Positions 24,102-32,451 of a stretch of 36,329 bases of DNA are shown piece by piece. Made by a program: the position numbers and the translations under genes. The stretch is from Candidatus Zixiibacteriota bacterium (GTDB lineage Bacteria; Zixibacteria; MSB-5A5; GN15; FEB-12). Position 1 is the first letter of the stretch. Each line of letters opens with the position of its first letter. Below the pieces are notes generated by a model. That model did no database searches. It saw nothing but the letters and a program-made list of their open reading frames with translations, and was not told where the DNA came from. The stretch is from the NCBI GenBank assembly GCA_021163775.1, contig JAGGTI010000086.1:1-36329 (forward strand), given 5' to 3'.

Positions 24102-24956
24102 CTATTTGCCTCCCTTTACTTTATCAACAACCGACTGGTAAACGTCGCAGAATTCGGTCTTTTCTTCCTGGTGAAGAACACCTATAGCGAATTTACCGAC
24201 CATCTCTTCCTCGGTCATTTTCTTTGACTTGGCAAGCGGCACAGCTCGGTTTTTGAAATCGTTGAGCATAGCCACGGCATCACCCATACGATTCAGCCGG
24301 CCATAGTAAGTATGACAGTTGGAGATGACTTCAACTAAAGAGAAACCACGATGACTAATTGCCTTTTGAATTATTGTATCCATCTGCGTAGCATGATAGA
24401 CCGTAGTGCGAGCTACAAACGAAGCTCCAGCCGCTTTAGCCAGCGAACATGGATCAAAGTGTTTCTCGGAATTGCCGTAAGGGGTAGTTGTGGAGAACGC
24501 CCCCGAGGGTGTTGTGGGTGAGCCCTGACCGCCAGTCATACCATAGATGTTATTGTTAATCAGAATAGCGGTAATATCGATATTGCGGCGACAGGCGTGA
24601 ATAAAATGATTACCACCGATGGCAAGCGCATCACCGTCACCCGTGATGTCAATAACTTTTAATTCAGGACGTGCAAACTTCACACCGGTCGCAAAAGCCA
24701 GTGACCGACCGTGTGTAGTATGTAAAGCACTGAAATCTAAATACATCGGCATCCGGCTGGAACAACCGATACCAGAGGCCATAACTACTTCATCCTTGGA
24801 TAGGCCCAAATTATCAACGGCTCGAATGATAGCCGTCATAACAATACCGTTGCCACAACCAGCACACCAGACTGAAGGCATTCCTTTGTTGGGTCGCAAG
24901 TAGTCCAGGATGACCGATGATTTCTGGCTCTTCTTATTTTTTGTTGCGGTAGTCAT
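24102..24956 (-). CDS. korB: 2-oxoacid:ferredoxin oxidoreductase, beta subunit
   Basis: The beta subunit binds thiamine diphosphate and an iron-sulfur cluster. The 284-residue protein shows WCAGCGNG near residue 30, ASGIGCSSR, the TPP motif opening GDGDALAIGG, and NNNIYGMTGGQGSPT closing it. The start overlaps the korA stop by one base. The catalytic partner is KorA, and electrons pass to ferredoxin through KorD. Confidence 0.95.
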   Translation of the reverse strand: MTTATKNKKSQKSSVILDYLRPNKGMPSVWCAGCGNGIVMTAIIRAVDNLGLSKDEVVMASGIGCSSRMPMYLDFSALHTTHGRSLAFATGVKFARPELKVIDITGDGDALAIGGNHFIHACRRNIDITAILINNNIYGMTGGQGSPTTPSGAFSTTTPYGNSEKHFDPCSLAKAAGASFVARTTVYHATQMDTIIQKAISHRGFSLVEVISNCHTYYGRLNRMGDAVAMLNDFKNRAVPLAKSKKMTEEEMVGKFAIGVLHQEEKTEFCDVYQSVVDKVKGGK

Positions 24957-26092
24957 CAGAGCACCTCCTCCAGTTTATTAACCAACTGCATCGGAGTAAG
25001 TATCTCGCCATCGTAGCGCTGCAGTTCGTGCACTTCGATGTCGGGCGGCAAGGCGCGGCGCACTTCGTGCACAATCTGTCCCATGTTCAATTCGGCCACG
25101 ACTACAGCGCGACACTTGCCACACATTTCACGGAGTTTCTCATCCGGGAACGGCCAGATCGTCTGAAGTTGCAGTGCTCCGACTTTATAACCTGCTTTGC
25201 GGACAATATCGGTCGCTTGAAGGGCCGCACGCGCAACTGAACCGTAAGAGATGAAAGCCACTTCGGCATCATCCATCTTCTCGGCCCGCATTTTATGAAT
25301 CTCATCCTGGTAATCGATGATTTTATGCCGCAACTTGTACATTTTGGGTGCGATCTCTTCCGATTTATTTGTCGTGAAACCTTTGGTGTCATGCGTCAAA
25401 CCGGTACAGACATAGCGGTAACCTTCACCATAGGCAGGCATCGGCGAAACCATGTTGGGAGTCATCGCAAAAGCCTCGAATTCCTCAGGGGAACAGGTCG
25501 GTTTAACCCGATCAAAAATCTCAATTTCACCCGGCTCCGGCAGAGTGATAATCTGCCGTGAATGACCAAGTACCTCGTCAAGAAGAACCGTCACCGGGGT
25601 GCGGAATCGTTCGGCGAGGTTAAAGGCCCGGATCACCTCGGTAACTGTTTCCCCAATGGTCGAAGGCGCCACAGTAATCGCTGTGTAGTCACCGTGCGGA
25701 CCCCACTTGGCCTGCATGGTATCAGACTGGCTGACTTTGGTCGGCAGTCCGGTTGAGGGTCCCCCGCGCTGGACATTGATAACCACCAGCGGGGTTTCCG
25801 TCATATAAGCGTAACCGAGATTCTCAATCATCAACGAATAGCCTGGTCCGGAGGTAGCGGTCATAGCTTTCAAACCAGATACCGAGGCACCGATTACAGC
25901 CGCGATCGAGCCGATTTCGTCCTCCATCTGGATGAACCGGCCGCCGATCTTGGGCAATTCACGGGCACAGCCCTCAGCGACTTCAGTTGATGGTGTGATG
26001 GGATAGCCAGCGAAGAAACGCAAGCCGGCATATATAGCTCCCAGAACACAGGCTTGGTTGCCCATGACCAGGACTCTTTCTTTATCTGCCAT
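24956..26092 (-). CDS. korA: 2-oxoacid:ferredoxin oxidoreductase, alpha subunit
   Basis: The alpha subunit carries the pyrimidine-binding half of the TPP site. The 378-residue product has GNQACVLGAIYAGLRFFAGYPITPSTE-type opening residues (10-36), SGPGYSLMIENLGYAYMTETPLVV near 80-105, and the C-terminal domain with VVAELNMGQ. This is the alpha arrangement without fused gamma domain, consistent with separate korC and korD genes. It lies 12 bases after korD with AGGACA before the ATG. Confidence 0.95.
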   Translation of the reverse strand: MADKERVLVMGNQACVLGAIYAGLRFFAGYPITPSTEVAEGCARELPKIGGRFIQMEDEIGSIAAVIGASVSGLKAMTATSGPGYSLMIENLGYAYMTETPLVVINVQRGGPSTGLPTKVSQSDTMQAKWGPHGDYTAITVAPSTIGETVTEVIRAFNLAERFRTPVTVLLDEVLGHSRQIITLPEPGEIEIFDRVKPTCSPEEFEAFAMTPNMVSPMPAYGEGYRYVCTGLTHDTKGFTTNKSEEIAPKMYKLRHKIIDYQDEIHKMRAEKMDDAEVAFISYGSVARAALQATDIVRKAGYKVGALQLQTIWPFPDEKLREMCGKCRAVVVAELNMGQIVHEVRRALPPDIEVHELQRYDGEILTPMQLVNKLEEVL

Positions 26093-26104
26093 TGTCCTGC
26101 CTTT

Positions 26105-26368
26105 CTACTTATAGTTGGAGGTGATAGCCAGATCAGGGCAGTGTACCCAGCAAATTGTACACTGGGTACAATTCTCTGGGCGTGCGATGATCGGCTTGCC
26201 ATCCCGATTGGGTTCAAAAACTTCCTTGGGGCAGAGCGCAATACAGATATTGCACGCTTTGCACCACTTCATATTGATTTCCAACGGAGGCGGACCATTG
26301 GTATAATCGTACTTGTTTTTTTTACCGGCTTCGGCCTTAGTCTGATCACCGGTACCAGAATCGCTCAT
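26105..26368 (-). CDS. korD: 2-oxoacid:ferredoxin oxidoreductase, delta (ferredoxin) subunit
   Basis: This 87-residue 2[4Fe-4S] ferredoxin subunit has two complete cluster motifs, CKACNICIALCP near 37-48 and CTQCTICWVHCP near 68-79. A charged N-terminal extension of about 30 residues precedes them. It passes electrons from the KorAB active site to soluble ferredoxin. GAGGAG lies just upstream of the ATG. It is the first kor gene and follows sucD by 64 bases with no terminator visible, so cotranscription with sucCD is likely. Confidence 0.93.
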   Translation of the reverse strand: MSDSGTGDQTKAEAGKKNKYDYTNGPPPLEINMKWCKACNICIALCPKEVFEPNRDGKPIIARPENCTQCTICWVHCPDLAITSNYK

Positions 26369-26432
26369 TTCGTCTCCTCACTCTGACATAATCTATCTGA
26401 GTGGTTAATGGTAAGAAATATGCTCACTTAGC

Positions 26433-27356
26433 TTATTTTGCTTTCGATTTAGCCTTGGCGGCTTTTTTAGCGGCCTTGGCTTTGGCTTTCTTGAGAGCTT
26501 CTTTCATCAGAGCAGGCAACTCAGTCGGCGATCCAGCCACCGGAATACCGGCGGCGTTCAGCGCCTTGATCTTACCTTCAGCCGTGCCTGATCCACCGGA
26601 AACAATCGCCCCGGCATGCCCCATCCGTTTTCCAGGAGGCGCGGCCTGACCGGCAATAAACGACACCACCGGCTTGGTCAAGTTCTTCTTAATATAAGCC
26701 GCCGCTTCTTCTTCATCAGAACCACCGATTTCACCAATCATGACAATCCCCTTGGTCGCCTTGTCAGCCTCGAATGCCGCCAAACAATCGATGAAATTGG
26801 TGCCGATCACCTGGTCACCGCCAATACCAACACAAGTTGTCTGACCCAAGCCTTCAAGAGTAAGGGCCCAAATAGCCTCGTAGGTCAAAGTACCGGAGCG
26901 TGAGATCACCCCGATATTTCCCTTCTTCACAATCGTGCCGGGCAGGATGCCGACTTTCGACTGATCAGGAGAAATGAGTCCGGGGCAGTTTGGTCCAATA
27001 AGGCGGGCACCGTTAGCTTTGACAAACGGCGCGACTTTCATCATGTCGTTGGCTGGTACTCCCTCAGTAACACAGACAACCAGCTTAATCCCAGCCGAAA
27101 CCGCTTCGTAAATAGCGTCAACCGCAAACGGAGGCGGGACATAAATAACCGAAGTGTTAGCTTTGACCTTGGCCATCGCGTCCTGCATAGTATTGAATAC
27201 AGGAATACCGGCTACTTTGCTACCGCCTTTGCCAGGTGTGACTCCAGCAACGACATTGGTACCGTAGTTCTTCATTTGCTTGGCATGGAAGGAACCATCG
27301 CGGCCCGTGATGCCCTGCACAATAACTTTCGTTTTCTTATCTATGAATATGGACAT
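26433..27356 (-). CDS. sucD: Succinate-CoA ligase, alpha subunit, with Ala/Lys-rich tail
   Basis: The alpha subunit binds CoA and carries the phosphohistidine. The 307-residue product shows [14 protein letters not shown] near 16-29, [11 protein letters not shown], the [10 protein letters not shown] motif, and the active-site His in [18 protein letters not shown] near 245. The catalytic body ends near residue 285. A further 22 or so residues are almost only Ala and Lys ([19 protein letters not shown]), an extension not needed for catalysis. It lies 36 bases after sucC. Confidence 0.95.
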   Translation of the reverse strand: MSIFIDKKTKVIVQGITGRDGSFHAKQMKNYGTNVVAGVTPGKGGSKVAGIPVFNTMQDAMAKVKANTSVIYVPPPFAVDAIYEAVSAGIKLVVCVTEGVPANDMMKVAPFVKANGARLIGPNCPGLISPDQSKVGILPGTIVKKGNIGVISRSGTLTYEAIWALTLEGLGQTTCVGIGGDQVIGTNFIDCLAAFEADKATKGIVMIGEIGGSDEEEAAAYIKKNLTKPVVSFIAGQAAPPGKRMGHAGAIVSGGSGTAEGKIKALNAAGIPVAGSPTELPALMKEALKKAKAKAAKKAAKAKSKAK

Positions 27357-27392
27357 TGTTTTCGTTCCTCTTCACTTTCCTTACAGCCTCGG

Positions 27393-28523
27393 TTACCCGG
27401 CCAGTTCGATGGCCTTTTTGACAACGTTGTCCAGCGTATCGGCGGAAGGAAGTTTCACGGACGCCAGAATCTTCTTGCCTTCTTTCTCATTGGTACCTGT
27501 CAGCCGGACGACCACCGGGATCGACGGCTTAAGCTGTTTGAAAGCTTCCACGATACCAGAAGCGACATCATCACAGCGAGTGATACCACCAAAGATATTG
27601 ATCAGAATCGATCGCACGTTAGGATCGCTGAGAATAATATCCATCGCCGCGACTACTTTCTGCGGATTCGAGGAACCTCCAATATCCAGGAAGTTAGCCG
27701 GCTCACCGCCGTACCGCTTAACCAGATCCATCGTGGTCATAGCCAGTCCGGCACCATTAACGATACAGCCAATACTGCCATCGAGTTTGACAAACGAAAG
27801 GTCGGCCTCACGCGCCTTGATCTCGGCCGGTTCCTCCGCCGCCAGATCGCGCATCGCTTCGATCTCTTTCTGACGGTACAAAGCGTTGTCATCGATATTG
27901 ACTTTGGCATCAATCGCCAGCACTTTGCCACCGGGTACAGTGACCAACGGGTTGATTTCGACCAGTGACGCATCAACATCCCAAAAAGTCTGGTAGAGCT
28001 TCATCAAAATGTCAGCTCCCTGTCGCACCTGGCCAATATCCTTGAACAACTTGTAAGCCAGGTTTCGCGCCTGATAAGCCTGCAGTCCGACCACCGGATC
28101 TACATACTCTTTGAAAATCTTCTCCGGCGTTTTGTCAGCCACTTCTTCAATGTCCACTCCACCGGCGGACGAAACCATGATAACCGGCTTCTGGGTGGCC
28201 CGATCCAGGATAATACCAACATATGATTCAGAGAGAATATCAACCGCCTCACTGATAAGAACCTTGTGGACCGTTTCACCCTTAATATCCATGTCAATAA
28301 TTTTGGTCGCCAGCACTTGGGCGGCCTCGGCGTTCTCGGCGTATTTCACACCGCCAGCCTTACCACGTCCACCAACCAATACCTGGGCTTTGACCATGAC
28401 CGGTTTATTAAACCGCTCGGCGATCTCATAAGCCTCGGAACTAGTAGTGGCAATTTCGCCATTTGGAACCGGCACACCGTGGTCGGCAAACATCTGTCTA
28501 GCCTGATACTCGTGTACTTTCAT
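27393..28523 (-). CDS. sucC: Succinate-CoA ligase, beta subunit
   Basis: Beta subunit with an ATP-grasp domain that phosphorylates ADP or GDP at the expense of succinyl-CoA. The 376-residue product begins MKVHEYQARQMFADHGVPVP, has VKAQVLVGGRGKAGGVK near 43-59, EINPLV near 195, DAKVNIDD, and the C-terminal CoA-ligase domain with GGEPANFLDIGG and NIFGGITRCD. Normal length. The start ATG overlaps the cca stop by 4 bases. Together with KorABCD it covers 2-oxoglutarate to succinate. Confidence 0.96.
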   Translation of the reverse strand: MKVHEYQARQMFADHGVPVPNGEIATTSSEAYEIAERFNKPVMVKAQVLVGGRGKAGGVKYAENAEAAQVLATKIIDMDIKGETVHKVLISEAVDILSESYVGIILDRATQKPVIMVSSAGGVDIEEVADKTPEKIFKEYVDPVVGLQAYQARNLAYKLFKDIGQVRQGADILMKLYQTFWDVDASLVEINPLVTVPGGKVLAIDAKVNIDDNALYRQKEIEAMRDLAAEEPAEIKAREADLSFVKLDGSIGCIVNGAGLAMTTMDLVKRYGGEPANFLDIGGSSNPQKVVAAMDIILSDPNVRSILINIFGGITRCDDVASGIVEAFKQLKPSIPVVVRLTGTNEKEGKKILASVKLPSADTLDNVVKKAIELAG

Positions 28524-29914
28524 CGCTCAGTTTCCTCGCTGTCTGAAGCGCTAATAACAATCAGCATTTGATAATAATTTTGTGCTAAAGTTTCAAGTAA
28601 TTCCTTCGTATTATGCTCGGGATTATCCAATACCGCCTCCATTAGGTGTTCAAGGATGGCGCCAACGGTCGGTGAAGGCTTAAGATCGAATAATTTCATA
28701 ATGTCATGGCCGTTGAGGGCCAGATCAGAATAGCTGAATGGGGGCTTGCGAGAGAGTTCCTCTCTGATATCTTTCTCAAATTGGTCGACATCATCCGTGT
28801 GACCACCCATCCCCTGTGCGATCACATCGGCACGCCTCAGATCAAGCAAATCAAAGATAAGGTCAACCCCTACTTTGCGCACCAAACGTCGGAGCCCTTT
28901 GTCGGTCACACCGGTCGTGAACATATGGCGTTCGACCAGCGTCGCCACCTCGTCAATTAAAGAATTCGAAAAGCGGAGCCGAGTCATAACTCGCCGGGCC
29001 ACTCGCGCGCCCAGCATTTCATGACCGTAGAATGTAGCGCCGGTATCAGAAGGCCGCTTGGCCTGCGGTTTACTTATATCATGGAACATAGCGGCCAGTC
29101 TCAGCCGCAAGTTCTTGTCGCAGGCATCGATACAGCGGATCGAGTGCTCGAACACATCATACTTGTGATAGCCACCGGGCTGATCCACGCCAACGCTGAC
29201 CTCCAATTCGGGCAAGATCTCACGCAGAAGTCCGGACTTCCGCATCAAGCGAAATCCATCGGATGGTTTCTCGGCCAAAGTAAGCAGTTTGACCAATTCT
29301 TCGGCGATTCGCTCGGCCGACACCGTCTGTATAAGCGCCACCCGCTCAGTTAATGCCCGATAAGTCTCCGGTTCTATCTCGAAATCAAAGCGAGCCGCAA
29401 ACTGGATCGCTCGCAACATTCTCAAGGGGTCTTCGGTGAACGATTCCGGCGAGGTCATCCGTAACTGCCGGTTACGAAGGTCCATCTCGCCACCCAGTGG
29501 ATCAATCAGTTTCTGGTTGTCCTGAGCGATCGCCATCGCGTTCACGGTAAAATCACGCCGGGCAAGGTCTTCCTCAACAGAAAGATCGGGATTGAAAGCA
29601 ACCTCAAAATCTTTATGTCCCAGGCCGGTTGAGTGCTCACGCCGTGGCAGAGCAATATCAAAAGTATAAGGCTGGCCACCTTGCGTCTGAGTGAACTTGA
29701 TAACACCAAAACTGCGCCCAACCAGATCAACCCGACCGTGGCGGCGTAGAATCTTTGTTAATTCCTCGTATGGGATACCAGTAACCAGATAGTCACGGTC
29801 TTTGATACGCAGATTGGGGTTAATGATTCGATCGCGGACAGCGCCACCAACCTCGAAGATACGACCCCGGGTCAAAATATCACCCACCGTATCCTGAGCA
29901 AGTCGGCACATCAT
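28520..29914 (-). CDS. cca: CCA-adding tRNA nucleotidyltransferase with HD domain
   Basis: Class II polymerase-beta nucleotidyltransferase that adds or repairs the tRNA 3' CCA. VGGAVRD is at residues 22-28, the metal-binding DxD is at 39/41 (KDRDYLVTG), RRDFTVNAMA is near 118, and RMLRAIQFAARF is near 163. A C-terminal HD domain begins near 270 (LAAMFHDISKP). A poly(A) polymerase assignment cannot be excluded by motifs alone. The tRNA-Thr at 13408 lacks an encoded CCA, so the activity is needed. The start overlaps the arcC stop by 4 bases, and the stop overlaps the sucC start by 4. Confidence 0.85.
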   Translation of the reverse strand: MMCRLAQDTVGDILTRGRIFEVGGAVRDRIINPNLRIKDRDYLVTGIPYEELTKILRRHGRVDLVGRSFGVIKFTQTQGGQPYTFDIALPRREHSTGLGHKDFEVAFNPDLSVEEDLARRDFTVNAMAIAQDNQKLIDPLGGEMDLRNRQLRMTSPESFTEDPLRMLRAIQFAARFDFEIEPETYRALTERVALIQTVSAERIAEELVKLLTLAEKPSDGFRLMRKSGLLREILPELEVSVGVDQPGGYHKYDVFEHSIRCIDACDKNLRLRLAAMFHDISKPQAKRPSDTGATFYGHEMLGARVARRVMTRLRFSNSLIDEVATLVERHMFTTGVTDKGLRRLVRKVGVDLIFDLLDLRRADVIAQGMGGHTDDVDQFEKDIREELSRKPPFSYSDLALNGHDIMKLFDLKPSPTVGAILEHLMEAVLDNPEHNTKELLETLAQNYYQMLIVISASDSEETER

Positions 29915-30861
29915 TCACGAACTATCCGTGTTCCAGCGTCACCCCGAAGGGCACGTCCGGCATTCTCAAAAGAAGTAATGGAAACGACATCGCCGCCGTT
30001 CTCCAGGAATTTGATAGCGGCCTTGATCTTGGGGCCCATCGAACCGCGCGGGAAATGTCCCGCGTCTTGAAGCCGCTTTATTTCATCCAGAGTCACCTGG
30101 CCAAGCTCTTTTTGTTCAGGCTTGCCGAAATCGGTCGATACGGCATCCACCGACGTTAGAATTTGCAACACCGAGGCTCCGATCTCACGCGCCAGGACTG
30201 CCGACGCCAGGTCTTTGTCAACCACCGCGTCGATTCCCTCGTACCGGTCGTGTTCGTCAATATAGACCGGGATACCACCACCACCGACGGCGATCACAAT
30301 CGTCCCCGAATCGACCAGCGTCTTGATTGTTGCCGCTTCAATTGTGCGGGTCGGCACCGGCGACGGCACCACTCGGCGATACCCCCGGTCAGCATCCTTC
30401 TTCATCTGCCAACCACGGGTCTGGAAAAACGCTTTCGCATCTTCTTCGGTATAGAACTGGCCTATATACTTGGACGGGTCGGCGATGTCGGGATCGTTCG
30501 GATCAACTAACACCTGGGTGATAATCGTCACCACCGGGCGATCCAGTCCCTCGGCGCGGAGTCTATTCTGCAACGACTGCTGAATCATATACCCCATGCC
30601 GCCTTCAGTATCGGCGACACATACACCTAACGGCAGGATCGGCGCTTTGCCACGAGCCATTTCAATCCGCAACAGGGCGTTGCCAACCTGAGGCCCATTA
30701 CCGTGACTCACAACCAAATTGTAGCCATCGCGAATCAGTTCAACTACTCCGTCAAGCGACTCACGGGTGTGGCTGAACTGGTTGGCGATAGTATCTTCCA
30801 CTCCGGGCTTGGTGATAGCATTGCCACCCAGAGCAATCACTGCTGTCTTGTTGCTACTCAT
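29911..30861 (-). CDS. arcC: Carbamate kinase
   Basis: Transfers phosphate between carbamoyl phosphate and ADP, usually making ATP from carbamoyl phosphate. The 316-residue protein has VIALGGNAI at residues 8-16, VVSHGNGPQVGN near 50, VIAVGGGGIPV near 205-215, and the C-terminal MGPKIKAAIKFLENGG motif, all diagnostic. No ornithine carbamoyltransferase or arginine deiminase gene is adjacent, so it is not a standard arginine deiminase operon. The ATG at 30861 is used, since upstream codons extend into the terminator of the preceding gene. No Shine-Dalgarno sequence is evident. A TTGAGC-N17-TAGCAT pattern seven bases before the ATG may give a leaderless mRNA. Confidence 0.93.
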   Translation of the reverse strand: MSSNKTAVIALGGNAITKPGVEDTIANQFSHTRESLDGVVELIRDGYNLVVSHGNGPQVGNALLRIEMARGKAPILPLGVCVADTEGGMGYMIQQSLQNRLRAEGLDRPVVTIITQVLVDPNDPDIADPSKYIGQFYTEEDAKAFFQTRGWQMKKDADRGYRRVVPSPVPTRTIEAATIKTLVDSGTIVIAVGGGGIPVYIDEHDRYEGIDAVVDKDLASAVLAREIGASVLQILTSVDAVSTDFGKPEQKELGQVTLDEIKRLQDAGHFPRGSMGPKIKAAIKFLENGGDVVSITSFENAGRALRGDAGTRIVRE

Positions 30862-30901
30862 TCTTATTATGCTATATCCAGAAAATAACTGGCTCAAAAT
30901 G

Positions 30902-30929
30902 CGATGGGCCGAGATTCCTCGGCCCATCG
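30902..30929 (-). terminator. Intrinsic terminator after the cDPG-synthetase-like gene
   Basis: CGATGGGCCGAG (30902-30913) and its exact reverse complement (30918-30929) form a 12-bp stem with a 4-base loop. On the minus strand CATTTTG follows. It begins 13 bases after the stop at 30943, so it should separate this gene from arcC. Confidence 0.75.
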
Positions 30930-30942
30930 TTTCATATCGCTC

Positions 30943-32277
30943 TTATTTCTTTTTCTTCTGATTCACCAGGAACTGCTCCAGAAGCTCGGCCAGAGTTGGT
31001 GTGCCAATCTCCTGCAATGAGTAGTAAACCCGCGTAGCCGGATGCTTGATCTCGAGTATCCGACTAAGGTCAATTGGCGTAGCCACGATGACCGAATCGC
31101 ACTTGGTCTTGTTGATTGTCGTTTCCAGATCCTTGATCTGCTGGTCGCCGTAACCCATGGCCGGCAGTAGCACGCCAATATCCGGATATTTCTCATAAGT
31201 CTTGGTAATCGATTTGACCGTGAACGGCCTTGGGTCGACTAGTTCGGCGGCGCCGTACTTGGAAGCCGCCACTACTCCGGCGCCAAACTGCATCTCGCCG
31301 TGAGTCAAAGTCGGTCCGTCTTCCACAACCAAAACTCTCTTACCGCGAATCAGTTCCGGCTTGTCGACCTGGATCGGCGAAGCGCCGTCAACCACCGCCG
31401 CGGTCGGATTGTAAGCGGCGATATTGGCCCGCACTTCAGCGATACCATCGTTGTCAGCCGAGTCGATCTTGTTGATCACAATCGCATCAGCCATCAACAA
31501 ATTGACCTGACCGGGGTAATAAACCAGTTCATGACCGGCACGGTGAGGATCCACAACGGTAATCAGGAAATCGGTCTGATAGAAAGACATATCGTTGTTG
31601 CCGCCGTCCCACAGGATAACATCGGCTTCTTTCTCAGCCTCACGGATAATCATCTCGTAATCAACACCGGCGTAAACTGTCACGCCCCGCATAATGTGCG
31701 GTTCGTACTCTTCCCGCTCCTCGATAGTACATTTGTGTTTGTCGAGATCGGACAGTTTGGCAAAACGCTGGCAGGCCTGTTTGGCCAGATCGCCATACGG
31801 CATGGGGTGACGAATTGCCACGACCTTTTTACCCATTGCCTGAAGAGCTTCGGCCACCCTGCGGGTAGTCTGCGACTTGCCACAACCGGTGCGAATGGCG
31901 CAAACGCCAATAACCGGTTTCGTTGACTTGATCTGGGTCGGAAGGGCTCCCTCAAGAGAGAACCGCGCCCCGGCGGCCATCACATAAGCGGCTTTCTCCA
32001 TAACATACTCATACGGTACGTCAGAATAGGAGAAGATCACTTCGTCAACATTGTGTTTCTTAATCAACCCAAGCAGTTTGCTTTCGTCGAAAATCGGAAT
32101 CCCTTTCGGATACAAATCGCCTGCGAGAACCTTTGGATACTTGCGCCCAAAAATATCGGGAATCTGAGTCGCGGTAAAAGCAACAACCTCAACCGAACTA
32201 TCGTTACGATACAGAGTATTGAAATTATGGAAATCGCGGCCAGCCGCGCCCATGATAATCACTTTTTTCTTAGCCAT
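30943..32277 (-). CDS. Cyclic 2,3-diphosphoglycerate synthetase-like P-loop protein
   Basis: This 444-residue protein resembles archaeal cyclic 2,3-diphosphoglycerate synthetase and its many bacterial homologues of unproven function. An N-terminal Rossmann-like part (KKVIIMGAAGRDFHNFN, residues 3-19) precedes a SIMIBI-type NTPase domain. That domain has CAIRTGCGKSQTTRRV near 145-160 (P-loop), WDGGNNDMSFY and NKIDSAD (guanine- or nucleotide-recognition-like). The C-terminal region has HGEMQFGAG and GYGDQQIKDLE. AGGAG lies 8 bases before the ATG at 32277. The last residues are KKKK. A terminator follows. The neighbours are arcC downstream and an aldehyde dehydrogenase upstream. The actual substrate is unknown. 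Confidence 0.75.
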   Translation of the reverse strand: MAKKKVIIMGAAGRDFHNFNTLYRNDSSVEVVAFTATQIPDIFGRKYPKVLAGDLYPKGIPIFDESKLLGLIKKHNVDEVIFSYSDVPYEYVMEKAAYVMAAGARFSLEGALPTQIKSTKPVIGVCAIRTGCGKSQTTRRVAEALQAMGKKVVAIRHPMPYGDLAKQACQRFAKLSDLDKHKCTIEEREEYEPHIMRGVTVYAGVDYEMIIREAEKEADVILWDGGNNDMSFYQTDFLITVVDPHRAGHELVYYPGQVNLLMADAIVINKIDSADNDGIAEVRANIAAYNPTAAVVDGASPIQVDKPELIRGKRVLVVEDGPTLTHGEMQFGAGVVAASKYGAAELVDPRPFTVKSITKTYEKYPDIGVLLPAMGYGDQQIKDLETTINKTKCDSVIVATPIDLSRILEIKHPATRVYYSLQEIGTPTLAELLEQFLVNQKKKK

Positions 32278-32380
32278 TTTATTATCTCCTGACTGATTCA
32301 TTCATAACCAATTAACTGTCTTCTAAGTGTCAATCAAGCGTTCATATTGACGATGACAGCCAGATATACAGAATCAAATG

Positions 32381-32399
32381 CAGAAGCCGGTGGCCTCTG
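32381..32399 (-). terminator. Possible hairpin after the aldehyde dehydrogenase gene
   Basis: CAGAAGCC (32381-32388), GGT, GGCCTCTG (32392-32399). On the minus strand it pairs over 8 positions with one G-T wobble. It is followed by CATTTGATT, so the T-tract is weak. It lies in the gap between the aldehyde dehydrogenase stop and the cDPG-synthetase-like gene. Confidence 0.3.
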
Positions 32400-32451
32400 T
32401 CATCATTGGCTATGTATTTGCATCGTGCCATAATAAACCAATCGTAAACTA

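Noticed and set aside
26369-26432. Terminator between sucD and korD
   Set aside because: No stable stem with a T-run; cotranscription is the simpler reading.
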